Source: Oceanicella sp. SM1341
Lineage (GTDB): Bacteria; Pseudomonadota; Alphaproteobacteria; Rhodobacterales; Rhodobacteraceae
Assembly (NCBI RefSeq): GCF_003448965.1
Contig: NZ_QRGC01000001.1
Span: forward strand, 1 to 64,000
DNA length: 64,000 nucleotides
Direction of reading: 5' to 3'
The position numbers were made by a program, and so were the translations under genes. Under the pieces are notes generated by a model. The model was given only the letters and a program-made list of their open reading frames with translations, searched no databases and was not told where the DNA came from. Positions 1-7,850 of the stretch are shown in pieces (positions within the stretch are counted from its first letter, which is position 1; each line of letters begins with the position of its first letter).

Positions 1-131
1 CTGCTCTGGATCGCGGGGGCGCAGCTCGCGGGCAGCCGCGGGCCCGGGGGCGCGCCGTTGGGGCGGCGGGAGCGCGCAGGGCGGGCGTCCGCGCTCCGCC
101 CCGCCTGCGCGGCTGTTCGTGGGGCGGGCGG

Positions 132-314
132 TCAGCCGCGGCTGTTGCGGTGGGAATCCTCGATCACCGGGTCGGGGTCGTCGGGCAGCAGGATGCGCTG
201 CGCGTCGCCCTCGATGTCGCGGTACTGGCCGGAGCGCAGGGTCCACAGGAAGGCGCCGAGGCCGCAGAGGCCCAGGAAGAGCGAGATCGGGATGAGCAGG
301 GCGAGAATGGTCAT
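132..314 (-). CDS. ccoS: cbb3-type cytochrome oxidase assembly protein CcoS
   Basis: A 60-residue single-pass membrane protein. One N-terminal membrane segment (residues 1-25, rich in Leu/Ile/Gly) is followed by the FixS/CcoS-type cytoplasmic stretch with WTLRSGQYRDIEGDAQRIL. In this family CcoS is needed for maturation of cbb3 oxidase, probably for heme b and copper insertion into CcoN; this is family knowledge. The start ATG overlaps the ccoI stop by 4 nt (ATGA), so it is the last gene of a coupled operon ccoG-ccoH-small ORF-ccoI-ccoS. The length is typical for the family. Confidence 0.93.
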   Translation of the reverse strand: MTILALLIPISLFLGLCGLGAFLWTLRSGQYRDIEGDAQRILLPDDPDPVIEDSHRNSRG

Positions 315-2563
315 GAGGCGGGGCCGTCCCTGCGCCCGGGGCGCAGGGCATTGAGGGTGACGAGGACCGAGGAGCCCGACATGGCGAGCGCCGCGATGAG
401 CGGGTTCACCAGGCCGAGGGCCGCGAGGGGCACGGCGATGACGTTGTAGACCGCGGCGAGGCCGAAGTTCTCCAGCGCGCGGCGCCGGGCGAGGCGCGAC
501 TGGGCGTGGCTCAGCAGCACCGGGGCCAGCCGGTCCTCGGGGAAGACGAAATCCGCGGCCACGCGGGCGATGTCGCTGCCCGAGGCGGGGGAGAGCGAGA
601 CATGGGCGGCGGCGAGGGCGGGGGCGTCGTTCAGCCCGTCGCCCACCATCGCGACGCGCCGGCCCTCGGCCGCGAGGGCGTGCAGGGCGGCGAGCTTTTC
701 GGCCGGGGTGAGGCGGGCCTGCCACTCGGCGATGCCGGTGGCACCGGCCGCATGGGCCACGGCCTCCGGCGCGTCGCCCGAGAGCAGGAGCACGCGCAGG
801 CCGCGGGCCTGGAGCCCGGCCACGGTGGCGGCGGCGTCGGGCTTGGGGTTGTCGGCGAAGCGGAACACCCGCGGCGCGCCGAGCCCGGTGAGCCAGACCT
901 CGGTGCCCGCGCCGCCGTGCACGCCGCACCACTCGGCCCTCCCGAGCCGCACCCGCGCCTCCCCGATGCGCGCCTCCACCCCCTGGCCGGGGATCTCGGC
1001 AAGGCCGGCGGCCTCGGGCAGTGCCGCGCCGGCGGCCGCATCGCGCAGGCCCGCGTGGCCGGCGATGGCGCGCGAGAAGGGATGGCGGCTCGCCTCGGCG
1101 AGCAGGCGCGCGGCGGCGGCCTGATCGGGCGTGAGCCCGGGCGGCAGGGTGACCTCGGGGCGCCCGGTGGTGAGCGTGCCGGTCTTGTCGAACACCACGG
1201 TGTCGACCTCGGCCAGCCGCTCGAGCGCCGAGCCGTCCTTCACGTAGACCGCGGCGCGGAACAGCCGCCCGCTCACCACCGCCTGCACCGCCGGCACGGC
1301 GAGGCCGAGCGCGCAGGGGCAGGTGACGATGAGCACCGCGGCCGCGATCATCACCGCCTCGCGCAGCGGCAGGCCGGTGGCGAGCCAGAAGGCGAACACC
1401 AGCGCCGCGGCGATGTGCACGGCCGGCGCGTAGATGCGCGCGGCACGGTCCGCCAGCCGGGTGTAGCGGTTGCGCCCGGCCTCGGCGGCGGCGACCATGC
1501 GGGTGATCTCGGCGATCAGCGTCGCCTCGCCGGTGGCGCGCACCTCCACGGTGAGCGCGTCGGCGAGGTTCATCATGCCGGCATGCACGGGCGTGCCGGG
1601 GCGCGCGGGCTCGGGCAGGCTCTCGCCGGTCACCATGGCGCGGTCGATCTCGCTCTCGCCGGCAAGCACCACGCCGTCGGCCGGCAGGGTCTCTCCGCGG
1701 GCGACGAGGATGCGGTCGCCCGGCCGCAGGTCTTCGACATGGACATGGGCGCGGCCCTCGGGCGTCACCAGAAGGGCGGTGCGGGCGGTGAGCGTGGCGA
1801 GCTGTGCCGCGGCCGAGCGCGCGGCGCGGCGGGTGTGATGGTCGAGCACCCGGCCCAGCAGCAGGAAGAAGGTGAGGCTGACGGAGGCGTCGAAATAGGC
1901 CTCCGCCCCGCCCTGGATGGTCTCCGACAGCGAGACCCCGGCGGCGAGCAGGATGGCGAGGCTGATCGGCACGTCCATGTTCAGGCGGCCGGCGCGCAGC
2001 GCGCGCAGGGCCGAGCGGTGGAAGGGCATGCCGGAGAAGATCACCACCGGCAGCGCGATCATCGCCGAGATCCAGTGCAGCAGGTCGCGCGTGGCGCCGT
2101 CCGCCCCGGACCAGATGGCGACCGAGAGCAGCATGATGTTCATCGCGGCGAAGCCGGCCACGCCGAGCCGGGCGGTGAGGTCGCGCCCGCGCGCGTCGGA
2201 GGCGATCTCGCCCATCGCGGCACTGTCGCAGGGGCGGGCGGAATAGCCCAGTTTCGCGAGGGCGGCGATGATGTCGTCGGCCGAGACGCGCCCGGGCTCG
2301 AAGCTCACCGCCAGCCGGTGCAGCGACAGGTTCAGCCGGGCCGAGGCGACGCCGGGCAGGCGGCCCAGCCCGCGCTCGATGGTGCCGATGCAGGCGGCGC
2401 AATGCGCCTCGGGCACCAGCAGGTCGAGCGCGAGGCGGCCCTTGCCGTCGGGCCGGGCGAGCCGGGCGGCGGCCGAGCTGCCGCCCGCCAGGTCCATCGC
2501 CGCCCCGGTGGGGCAGCAGGCGCCGGCAGGGGCGGGGCCGCTCTCGTAGTCGGTGGCGCTCAT
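311..2563 (-). CDS. ccoI: Copper-translocating P1B-type ATPase CcoI (FixI)
   Basis: A 750-residue heavy-metal P-type ATPase. Visible motifs are an N-terminal metal-binding domain whose usual GMxCxxC is AHCAAC (Cys55/Cys58), a Cys-Cys pair near residue 16, the membrane CPC ion motif (TCPCALGLAVP, about residue 414), the phosphorylation motif DKTGTLT (about 457), an HP motif (SRHPFSRA) and the hinge GDGLND (about 640). CcoI-type ATPases export Cu from the cytoplasm to supply the CuB site of cbb3 oxidase. The gene overlaps both neighbours by 4 nt, so it is translationally coupled to the small ORF upstream and to ccoS downstream. Length and position are typical of CcoI rather than of a general CopA. 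Confidence 0.95.
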   Translation of the reverse strand: MSATDYESGPAPAGACCPTGAAMDLAGGSSAAARLARPDGKGRLALDLLVPEAHCAACIGTIERGLGRLPGVASARLNLSLHRLAVSFEPGRVSADDIIAALAKLGYSARPCDSAAMGEIASDARGRDLTARLGVAGFAAMNIMLLSVAIWSGADGATRDLLHWISAMIALPVVIFSGMPFHRSALRALRAGRLNMDVPISLAILLAAGVSLSETIQGGAEAYFDASVSLTFFLLLGRVLDHHTRRAARSAAAQLATLTARTALLVTPEGRAHVHVEDLRPGDRILVARGETLPADGVVLAGESEIDRAMVTGESLPEPARPGTPVHAGMMNLADALTVEVRATGEATLIAEITRMVAAAEAGRNRYTRLADRAARIYAPAVHIAAALVFAFWLATGLPLREAVMIAAAVLIVTCPCALGLAVPAVQAVVSGRLFRAAVYVKDGSALERLAEVDTVVFDKTGTLTTGRPEVTLPPGLTPDQAAAARLLAEASRHPFSRAIAGHAGLRDAAAGAALPEAAGLAEIPGQGVEARIGEARVRLGRAEWCGVHGGAGTEVWLTGLGAPRVFRFADNPKPDAAATVAGLQARGLRVLLLSGDAPEAVAHAAGATGIAEWQARLTPAEKLAALHALAAEGRRVAMVGDGLNDAPALAAAHVSLSPASGSDIARVAADFVFPEDRLAPVLLSHAQSRLARRRALENFGLAAVYNVIAVPLAALGLVNPLIAALAMSGSSVLVTLNALRPGRRDGPAS

Positions 2564-2727
2564 GACGGGTCTCCGGCGCGGGGCTCCTGCGCGAAGGGCA
2601 CGGCCGGGGTGCCGGCCTCCGGCGCGGCCGGGCCGGGTGCCGGGGCAGCGCCGGGCTCGGGCAGCAACATGTCGCGCAGCCGGCGGGCGGCGCAGGGCGT
2701 GGCACAGGTGCAGGGCTTGTCGCTCAT
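2560..2727 (-). CDS. Small Cys-rich protein (55 aa) inside the cco assembly operon
   Basis: A 55-residue ORF that begins MSDKPCTCATPCAARRLRD and continues as a Pro/Ala-rich tail. It has three cysteines in the first 13 residues (CTC and a further Cys in CATPC). I do not recognise a named family. The case that it is real is positional. Its ATG overlaps the ccoH stop by 4 nt (ATGA), and its own stop overlaps the ccoI start by 4 nt, exactly the coupling used by the other genes of this operon. The Cys cluster suggests metal (copper) or iron-sulfur binding, but that is inference. It has no signal peptide or membrane segment. It could instead be a spacer ORF that only keeps ribosomes moving into ccoI. 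Confidence 0.6.
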   Translation of the reverse strand: MSDKPCTCATPCAARRLRDMLLPEPGAAPAPGPAAPEAGTPAVPFAQEPRAGDPS

Positions 2728-3215
2728 TCCCGTGCCTCCGGCACGAGTGCCGCAGGCCGCGCCTCCGGCACGAAAACCCGTGCCTCGCCCTGCCAGGTAG
2801 CTCCGCCCTCGCCGGCGAGGTGGAGGTTCACCCGCCACAGGCCCGGGGGCAGGTCGAAGCGGGCGCGATAGGCGCTGCCGTCGTCGAAGAACTCCAGCTC
2901 CCGCGCTCCCTGGTCGGTGGAGGGCCGGGCGGCATGGGCGGTGAGGGCGAGCCGGTGCACCGGGGCGCCGGCGGCATCGGTGATGCGCGCCACCACGCCG
3001 CCCGCGTCATGCTCCATGCTCACCGTCCAGCCCAGCGCCTCCTGCTCGGCGCGGTTGCGGTCGAACTCCTGGCTGGCGATGTAGGAATTCTCCACCACCA
3101 GCCCGGGGAAGGTGCCCGTGGCGAACGAGGCCATCAGCAGGTTCACCGCGATGATGATGCCGAAGCCTGCGACGAAGATGGCGAGAACCATGCGGCCCGT
3201 GAGCGGTCTGGTCAT
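2724..3215 (-). CDS. ccoH: FixH/CcoH family cbb3 oxidase assembly protein
   Basis: A 163-residue protein with one N-terminal membrane helix (about residues 8-32, VLAIFVAGFGIIIAVNLLM) and a periplasmic domain of the FixH type. It carries the conserved NSYIASQEFDRNRAEQEALGW stretch right after the helix. Family members stabilise cbb3 assembly intermediates and are present in nearly all cco assembly operons. It lies between ccoG, whose stop overlaps its ATG by 4 nt, and the Cys-rich ORF, with another 4-nt overlap. The length agrees with the family. Confidence 0.92.
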   Translation of the reverse strand: MTRPLTGRMVLAIFVAGFGIIIAVNLLMASFATGTFPGLVVENSYIASQEFDRNRAEQEALGWTVSMEHDAGGVVARITDAAGAPVHRLALTAHAARPSTDQGARELEFFDDGSAYRARFDLPPGLWRVNLHLAGEGGATWQGEARVFVPEARPAALVPEARE

Positions 3216-4633
3216 GCGTCTGGTCCCTTGAAGAAGCTCATGGTGCGGGCGCGGGCGGGGCTGTCCTCCTCCGCGACCCAGACTTCCATCGGCACGTCGC
3301 CGGTCAGTTCGGCGCCGGGCTGCGAGCTCACGAAGATGCGGATCTCGCGGATCTGGTCGGGGCCGACCTCGACGAGCGTGCCCTCTTCGCCCTGGATCTG
3401 CAAGTCCAGCGCCGCTTCCGAGACGAGGCCGAGCTCGTAGTTGCGCGCGTCGCCGTTTCGGTTTGCGATCTTGACCGTGTAGCCGTTGCGGATCGCGCCC
3501 GAGGACAGGGTGACGTAGAGCGGGTTGCGGTCATGCGCGACCGTGAGGTCGACCGAGCTGCGCACCATCAGCATCACCACCATCGCCACGCCGATGCCGG
3601 CCCAGAGCGCGGTGTAGAGCAGGGTGCGCGGCCGCACGATGCGGGTCCAGACCGGCGGCGTGGGCGCGCCCTTCGCCGCGGCCTCGTCATCGGCGAGGGT
3701 GACGTAGTCGATCAGCCCGCGCGGCTTGCCGATCCTGGCCATCACGTCGTCACAGGCGTCGATGCACAGCGCGCAGGTGATGCATTCGAGCTGCTGGCCG
3801 TTGCGGATGTCGATGCCCATCGGGCAGACGTTCACGCAGCCCATGCAGTCGATGCAATCGCCCGTGGTGCCCTCGTGCTTCTTGCCGCGCGGCTCGCCCC
3901 GCCACTCGCGGTAGCTCACGGTCAGGGTGTTCTCGTCCATCATCGCGGCCTGGATGCGCGGCCAGGGGCACATGTAGATGCAGATCTGCTCGCGCATGAA
4001 GCCGCCGAAGGTGAAGGTGGTGGCGGTGAGCAGGGCGATGGAGATGTAGGCCACCGGGTGCGCCGCCCCGGTCACGAGGTCGCGCGCCAGCGTGGGTGCA
4101 TCGGCGAAGTAGAACACCCAGGCGCCGCCGGTGGCGAGGCCGATCAGCGCCCAGACCGTCCATTTCGTGAGGCGCAGCCGCGTCTTGCGCGCGTCCCATT
4201 TCTGCTTGAGCAGGCGGATGCGGGCGTTCCTGTCGCCCTCGATCCAGCGCTCCACGAGGATGAAGAGATCGGTCCAGACGGTCTGCGGGCAGGCATAGCC
4301 GCACCACACGCGCCCCAGCGCGGAGGTGAACAGGAACAGCCCGAGCCCCGCCATGATCAGCAGGCCGGCGACGTAGTAGAATTCCTGCGGCCAGATCTCG
4401 ATCCAGAAGAAGTAGAACCGCCGGTTGGCGAGATCGACGAGCACCGCCTGGTCGGGCAGGTTCGGCCCCCGGTCCCAGCGGATCCAGGGGGTGATGTAGT
4501 AGATGCCCAGCGTGATCGCGAGGATCCACCACTTGAGATTGCGGAACCACCCGTGCACCCGACGCGGAAAGATCGGGATGCGGGCGGCGTAGAGAGGTTG
4601 GGGCTCGACACCCCCGTCGGGACCGTGACTCAT
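3212..4633 (-). CDS. ccoG: CcoG (FixG/RdxA) membrane iron-sulfur protein
   Basis: A 473-residue polyferredoxin-like membrane protein. It has several transmembrane helices in the N-terminal half, a CxxxCP motif (CGYACPQTVW, about residue 109), two 4Fe-4S ferredoxin motifs (CIDCMGCVNVCP and CITCALCIDACD, about residues 258-297) and a C-terminal immunoglobulin-like periplasmic domain. CcoG proteins are reported to act as cupric reductases during cbb3 biogenesis. The start chosen is the ATG at 4633, because AGGAGG lies 5 nt upstream. A longer reading frame exists upstream but has no such site. It is the first gene of the assembly operon, with an FNR box about 58 nt upstream. Confidence 0.95.
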   Translation of the reverse strand: MSHGPDGGVEPQPLYAARIPIFPRRVHGWFRNLKWWILAITLGIYYITPWIRWDRGPNLPDQAVLVDLANRRFYFFWIEIWPQEFYYVAGLLIMAGLGLFLFTSALGRVWCGYACPQTVWTDLFILVERWIEGDRNARIRLLKQKWDARKTRLRLTKWTVWALIGLATGGAWVFYFADAPTLARDLVTGAAHPVAYISIALLTATTFTFGGFMREQICIYMCPWPRIQAAMMDENTLTVSYREWRGEPRGKKHEGTTGDCIDCMGCVNVCPMGIDIRNGQQLECITCALCIDACDDVMARIGKPRGLIDYVTLADDEAAAKGAPTPPVWTRIVRPRTLLYTALWAGIGVAMVVMLMVRSSVDLTVAHDRNPLYVTLSSGAIRNGYTVKIANRNGDARNYELGLVSEAALDLQIQGEEGTLVEVGPDQIREIRIFVSSQPGAELTGDVPMEVWVAEEDSPARARTMSFFKGPDA

Positions 4634-4690
4634 CGGGACCTCCTGTGATGAGCGACGCCCCCTCGATAGCGGCTGCGCCGGGGCAATTCC

Positions 4691-4704
4691 TTGATCGAGG
4701 TCAA
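4691..4704. promoter_or_regulatory. FNR/FnrL box upstream of ccoG
   Basis: TTGATCGAGGTCAA matches the FNR consensus TTGAT-N4-ATCAA with one mismatch in the right half. It lies 58 nt upstream of the ccoG start and 112 nt upstream of the start of the divergent DUF2270 gene. The same TTGAT-N4-GTCAA form precedes ccoN and fnrL, which supports a common FnrL regulon induced at low oxygen. Confidence 0.85.
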
Positions 4705-4815
4705 CCATCGCGCGCGGCGGGGCTCTCGCCGGCTCGCGGATCCGTGCTAGGTTGTGACCAACCAAAGGGCGCCGTGCCCCCGAACGGACTGCGCCCGCCA
4801 GAGGGAGGTGCAGGC

Positions 4816-5697
4816 ATGACGGACGGGCAGGGCAAGCGGCAGCGTGAGGAACAGGGCGCGGAGCGGGGCAGCACCGGCGTGTCGGGACCCGGCGCGGCGG
4901 AGCGGCCGGCCGAGGGTCCCTCCGGGCAGGGTGCGGGCCAGGTTCCGGCCGGCGACGGCGCGGGGGGCGGCAGTGTCGCCACCGGGCGCGGCGAGGGGCT
5001 GGGGCCGATCGAGGCCTGCCCGCCGGCCCGCCAGCCCTCGGCGCGGCGCGAGTTCACCGCCGCCGAGCTCGGCGCCATCGCCCATCTCTACCGGGCCGAG
5101 ATCTACCGCTCCACCACCTGGCGCACCCGGCTCGACACCACCACCAACTGGTCGGTGGTCACGCTGGGCGTGGCGCTGTCGATCACCTTCGCCGCCCCCG
5201 AGGCCTCGCCGCTGCCGCTGGTGCTGGTGGGGGTGCTGATCCTGCTCTTCCTCGCGCTCGAGGCCCGGCGCTACCTCTACTTCAACGTCTGGCGGGCGCG
5301 GGCGCGCTGGATGGAGACGCATCTCTACGCCCCGATGCTGCATGACGGGAACCTGCATCTCGACGAGAACTGGCAGGAGGTGCTGGCGCAGGACTACTGG
5401 GCCCCCGGCTACCACATCAGCTTCATGACCGCCTTCGGCCGGCGCATCCGGCGCAACTACCTGTGGATCCTCGTCATCCAGTCGCTGGCCTTCGTGGGCA
5501 AGATCATGGTGCACCCCAAGCCGCTGGAAAGCGTGGACCAGCTGTGGGACCGCGCGGCGGTGGGCCCGATCCCGGGCGTGGTGATCATCGTGCTCGGGCT
5601 GCTCTACATCGGCTCCTGGTGCGGCATCGCCATCTGGTCGGCCAATGCCGACCGGCGGAAATTCGGCGACGAGCGCAGCCGCGGCTCGATGGGCTGA
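4816..5697 (+). CDS. DUF2270-type integral membrane protein
   Basis: A 293-residue protein with a long disordered, charged N-terminal part (residues 1-78, rich in Gly, Gln, Arg and Pro). A region resembling the DUF2270 family follows, with AELGAIAHLYRAEIYRSTTWRTRLD, two adjacent membrane helices (about 110-150), a conserved ARARWMETHLYAPML loop and two more C-terminal helices. Its function is unknown. The start was set at the ATG at 4816, which follows GGGAGG by about 8 nt. It is transcribed divergently from ccoG and shares that intergenic region with its FNR box, so it may be oxygen-regulated; that is inference. It ends tail to tail with ccoP. Confidence 0.85.
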   Translation: MTDGQGKRQREEQGAERGSTGVSGPGAAERPAEGPSGQGAGQVPAGDGAGGGSVATGRGEGLGPIEACPPARQPSARREFTAAELGAIAHLYRAEIYRSTTWRTRLDTTTNWSVVTLGVALSITFAAPEASPLPLVLVGVLILLFLALEARRYLYFNVWRARARWMETHLYAPMLHDGNLHLDENWQEVLAQDYWAPGYHISFMTAFGRRIRRNYLWILVIQSLAFVGKIMVHPKPLESVDQLWDRAAVGPIPGVVIIVLGLLYIGSWCGIAIWSANADRRKFGDERSRGSMG

Positions 5698-5871
5698 GCG
5701 GGGCTTCGGGGCGGCACTGTCGTCACCGGGCAGCGGAGCATCGCGGCGGACAGCAGGCACCAGCGGCCGCGCCGGGCGGACGCCGCCGGTGGGCCTGCAC
5801 GCGGTGCTGGACAGGGGGGCCGGGCTGCGGGATGATCGCGCCTGCAGCTGCGCCGTCCCTCGGGCAGATGC

Positions 5872-5910
5872 AAAAAGGCCCGCCGGCGAGGTCCCGTTCG
5901 CCGGCGGGCC
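5872..5910 (-). terminator. Rho-independent terminator of the ccoNOQP operon
   Basis: A perfect 13-bp stem (GGCCCGCCGGCGA at 5877-5889 with its complement at 5898-5910) with an 8-nt loop. On the minus strand it is followed by TTTTTG at 5876-5871. It sits 46 nt downstream of the ccoP stop. A second hairpin, an 11-bp stem at 5916-5943, lies between it and ccoP. Confidence 0.85.
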
Positions 5911-5955
5911 AGGTCCCCGGAGCCGGAAGGGGCCGGCTCCGGGTATGCCTTCGCG

Positions 5956-6831
5956 CTACTCGCCGCCGCCCAGCGAGTGGACGTAGAGTGCGACTTCCTT
6001 GATCTGCTCCTCCGTCAGGCGCGGGCTCCAGTTCGGCATCATGCCCGAGCGGCCGTTCACCACGGTCTCGGTGATGGTCGCGCGGTCGCCGCCGTAGAGC
6101 CAGATCGCGTCGGTGAGGTTCGGCGCGCCGAGTTCGCGCAGGCCGGTGCCGTCCTCGCCGTGGCAGGTGGCGCAGTTGTCGGCGAAGACCGTGGCGCCGG
6201 TCTCGGCCAGCTCGGGGTCATGATCCTGCCCGCTGAGCGAGAGCACGTGTTCCACCACCGCCGCGATGTCGGGGCGCTCCAGCAGCCCGTCGCGGCCGAA
6301 GGCCAGCATGTCGCCGATGCGGGTGTCGTCGTCATCGGGCGAGCGGATGCCGTGGGTGATGGTGGTCTGGATCGCGTCGAGGTCGCCGCCCCAGAGCCAG
6401 GCGTCGTCGAGCAGGTTGGGGTAGCCGGGATGGCCCTGCGCGCCCGCACCGTGGCACTGGGCGCAATAGGTGCGGAAGGTGGCCGCACCCGAGCCCATGG
6501 CGAAGCGGGCCAGCTCGGGGTCGTTCTGCACCTCCTGCAGGTCCATCGAGGCGATCTGCGCGCGGTAGACCTCGCGCGCCTGGTCGGCCGCGGTCATCTC
6601 CTCGGCCACCTCGATGCGCTGGTCATGGCCCAGCAGCCCCTGCGTGGCCTGGCTGATCAGCGGCCAGGCCGGGTAGGCGATGGCATAGACCAGCGCCCAG
6701 AAGATGGTGGCGTAGAAGGTCCACAGCCACCAGCGCGGCAGGGGGTTGTTGAGCTCGCGGATACCGTCCCACTCATGGCCGGTGGTCATCACGCCGGTCG
6801 GCTTGTCGAGTTCGGGGTCTTTGCCGGCCAT
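5956..6831 (-). CDS. ccoP: cbb3-type cytochrome c oxidase diheme subunit III, CcoP (FixP)
   Basis: A 291-residue membrane-anchored diheme cytochrome c. An N-terminal cytoplasmic stretch carries HEWDGIRELNNPLPRWW, followed by a membrane helix (about residues 34-60). Two class I cytochrome c domains have heme motifs CAQCH and CATCH. In each domain a Met in the C-terminal part (DMLAFGRDG; GMMPNW) is the likely axial ligand. CcoP takes electrons from cytochrome c and passes them to CcoO/CcoN. The gene follows ccoQ by 2 nt and ends the ccoNOQP operon. The length is typical. Confidence 0.97.
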   Translation of the reverse strand: MAGKDPELDKPTGVMTTGHEWDGIRELNNPLPRWWLWTFYATIFWALVYAIAYPAWPLISQATQGLLGHDQRIEVAEEMTAADQAREVYRAQIASMDLQEVQNDPELARFAMGSGAATFRTYCAQCHGAGAQGHPGYPNLLDDAWLWGGDLDAIQTTITHGIRSPDDDDTRIGDMLAFGRDGLLERPDIAAVVEHVLSLSGQDHDPELAETGATVFADNCATCHGEDGTGLRELGAPNLTDAIWLYGGDRATITETVVNGRSGMMPNWSPRLTEEQIKEVALYVHSLGGGE

Positions 6832-6833
6832 GG

Positions 6834-7010
6834 TCAGTCTCCTTTCCCGGCGGGGAAATCGTCGTTGCGCAGCGGGATGTTCGCGACGTCCTCATGCACC
6901 TTGCGCGCGCCCGGGCGGAAGGCGAAGGCGACGGCCCCGACGAAGAAGCAGGTCATGAGCAGCAGGAACCAGCTGTCGGCGAAGTGGCGGAGGATGGTGT
7001 AGGTGTCCAT
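6834..7010 (-). CDS. ccoQ: cbb3 oxidase small subunit CcoQ (FixQ)
   Basis: A 58-residue protein ([14 protein letters not shown] at the start) with one membrane helix (FLLLMTCFFVGAVAFAF) and a short charged C-terminus. This matches CcoQ, which stabilises the CcoNO-CcoP complex. Its ATG shares one base with the ccoO stop (TGATG), and its stop lies 2 nt before the ccoP ATG. Position and size together make the assignment firm despite low sequence information. Confidence 0.92.
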   Translation of the reverse strand: MDTYTILRHFADSWFLLLMTCFFVGAVAFAFRPGARKVHEDVANIPLRNDDFPAGKGD

Positions 7011-7840
7011 CAGCGGGCCTCATCGACTTCGAAGGTTGAGAAATCGACCAGCGTGCCGAGCATCTGCAGGTAGGCCACGAGGGCGTCGAGCTCGGTGATC
7101 GGCTGCAGCCGGTCGAAGTTGCGCACCTGGGCGCCGGGGTAGCGCTCCAGCAGACCGTCCACGCCGTCGGAGTCCGGGTTCGCCTGGGCGCGCAGGTCGT
7201 TGGCGGCGGCGGTGATCATCTCGTCGGTGTAGGGCACCCCGGTCACCCGCAGGGCGGCGAGATCGCCCTCGATGGTCCGGTAGTCGAGATGGCGCTGCTC
7301 CAGCCAGGGGTAGGCGGGCATGATGCTCTCGGGCACCAGGCTGCGCGGGTCGCGCATGTGGTCGCGGTGCCAGTCGTCCGAGTAGCGGCCGCCGACGCGG
7401 GCGAGGTCGGGCCCCGTGCGCTTCGAGCCCCACTGGAAGGGGTGGTCGTACATGCTCTCGGCCGCGAGGCTGTAGTGGCCGTAGCGCTCCACCTCGTCGC
7501 GCATCGGGCGGATCATCTGGCTGTGGCAGAGGTAGCACCCCTCCCGCATGTAGATGTTGCGCCCGGCGAGCTCGAGCGGGGTGTAGGGCCGCATGCCCTC
7601 CACCTTCTCGATCACGTTCGAGATGTAGAACAGGGGCACGATCTCCACGATGCCGCCGATGGTCACCACCAGGAAGGAGAGGATCAGCAGCAGCGTGGCA
7701 TTGCGCTCGATGAAGGCGTGCTTGCCGATGAACCACGAGTGGTGCGGCAGCTCGTTGGGGATCTTCTCCGGAAAGTCGGACACGGTGGCGACCTTCGGGT
7801 CCTCTTCCGGGCTCGGGATCTTGTCGTTGTCGTTCGTCAT
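7010..7840 (-). CDS. ccoO: cbb3-type cytochrome c oxidase monoheme subunit II, CcoO (FixO)
   Basis: A 276-residue subunit. A cytoplasmic N-terminus precedes one membrane helix ([22 protein letters not shown]) and a periplasmic monoheme cytochrome c domain. The heme motif is CYLCH within [18 protein letters not shown]. Other conserved CcoO stretches are [16 protein letters not shown] and SIMPAYPWL, whose Met is the likely axial ligand. It passes electrons from CcoP to the CcoN active site. It follows ccoN by 10 nt and overlaps ccoQ by one base. Confidence 0.97.
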   Translation of the reverse strand: MTNDNDKIPSPEEDPKVATVSDFPEKIPNELPHHSWFIGKHAFIERNATLLLILSFLVVTIGGIVEIVPLFYISNVIEKVEGMRPYTPLELAGRNIYMREGCYLCHSQMIRPMRDEVERYGHYSLAAESMYDHPFQWGSKRTGPDLARVGGRYSDDWHRDHMRDPRSLVPESIMPAYPWLEQRHLDYRTIEGDLAALRVTGVPYTDEMITAAANDLRAQANPDSDGVDGLLERYPGAQVRNFDRLQPITELDALVAYLQMLGTLVDFSTFEVDEAR

Positions 7841-7850
7841 TGTCCTGTCC

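Noticed and set aside
58-354. Plus-strand frame at the left edge
   Set aside because: TTG start, low-complexity Arg/Gly/Ala product that runs into ccoS antisense. No binding site.
132-2705. Very long minus-strand reading frame of 857 residues covering ccoI in another frame
   Set aside because: Arg/Pro/Ala-rich composition throughout. It is a high-GC shadow of ccoI, and only its last 60 codons (ccoS) are real.
506-2800. Plus-strand 764-codon frame opposite ccoI
   Set aside because: Gly/Arg/His-rich shadow antisense to a gene with all P-type ATPase motifs.
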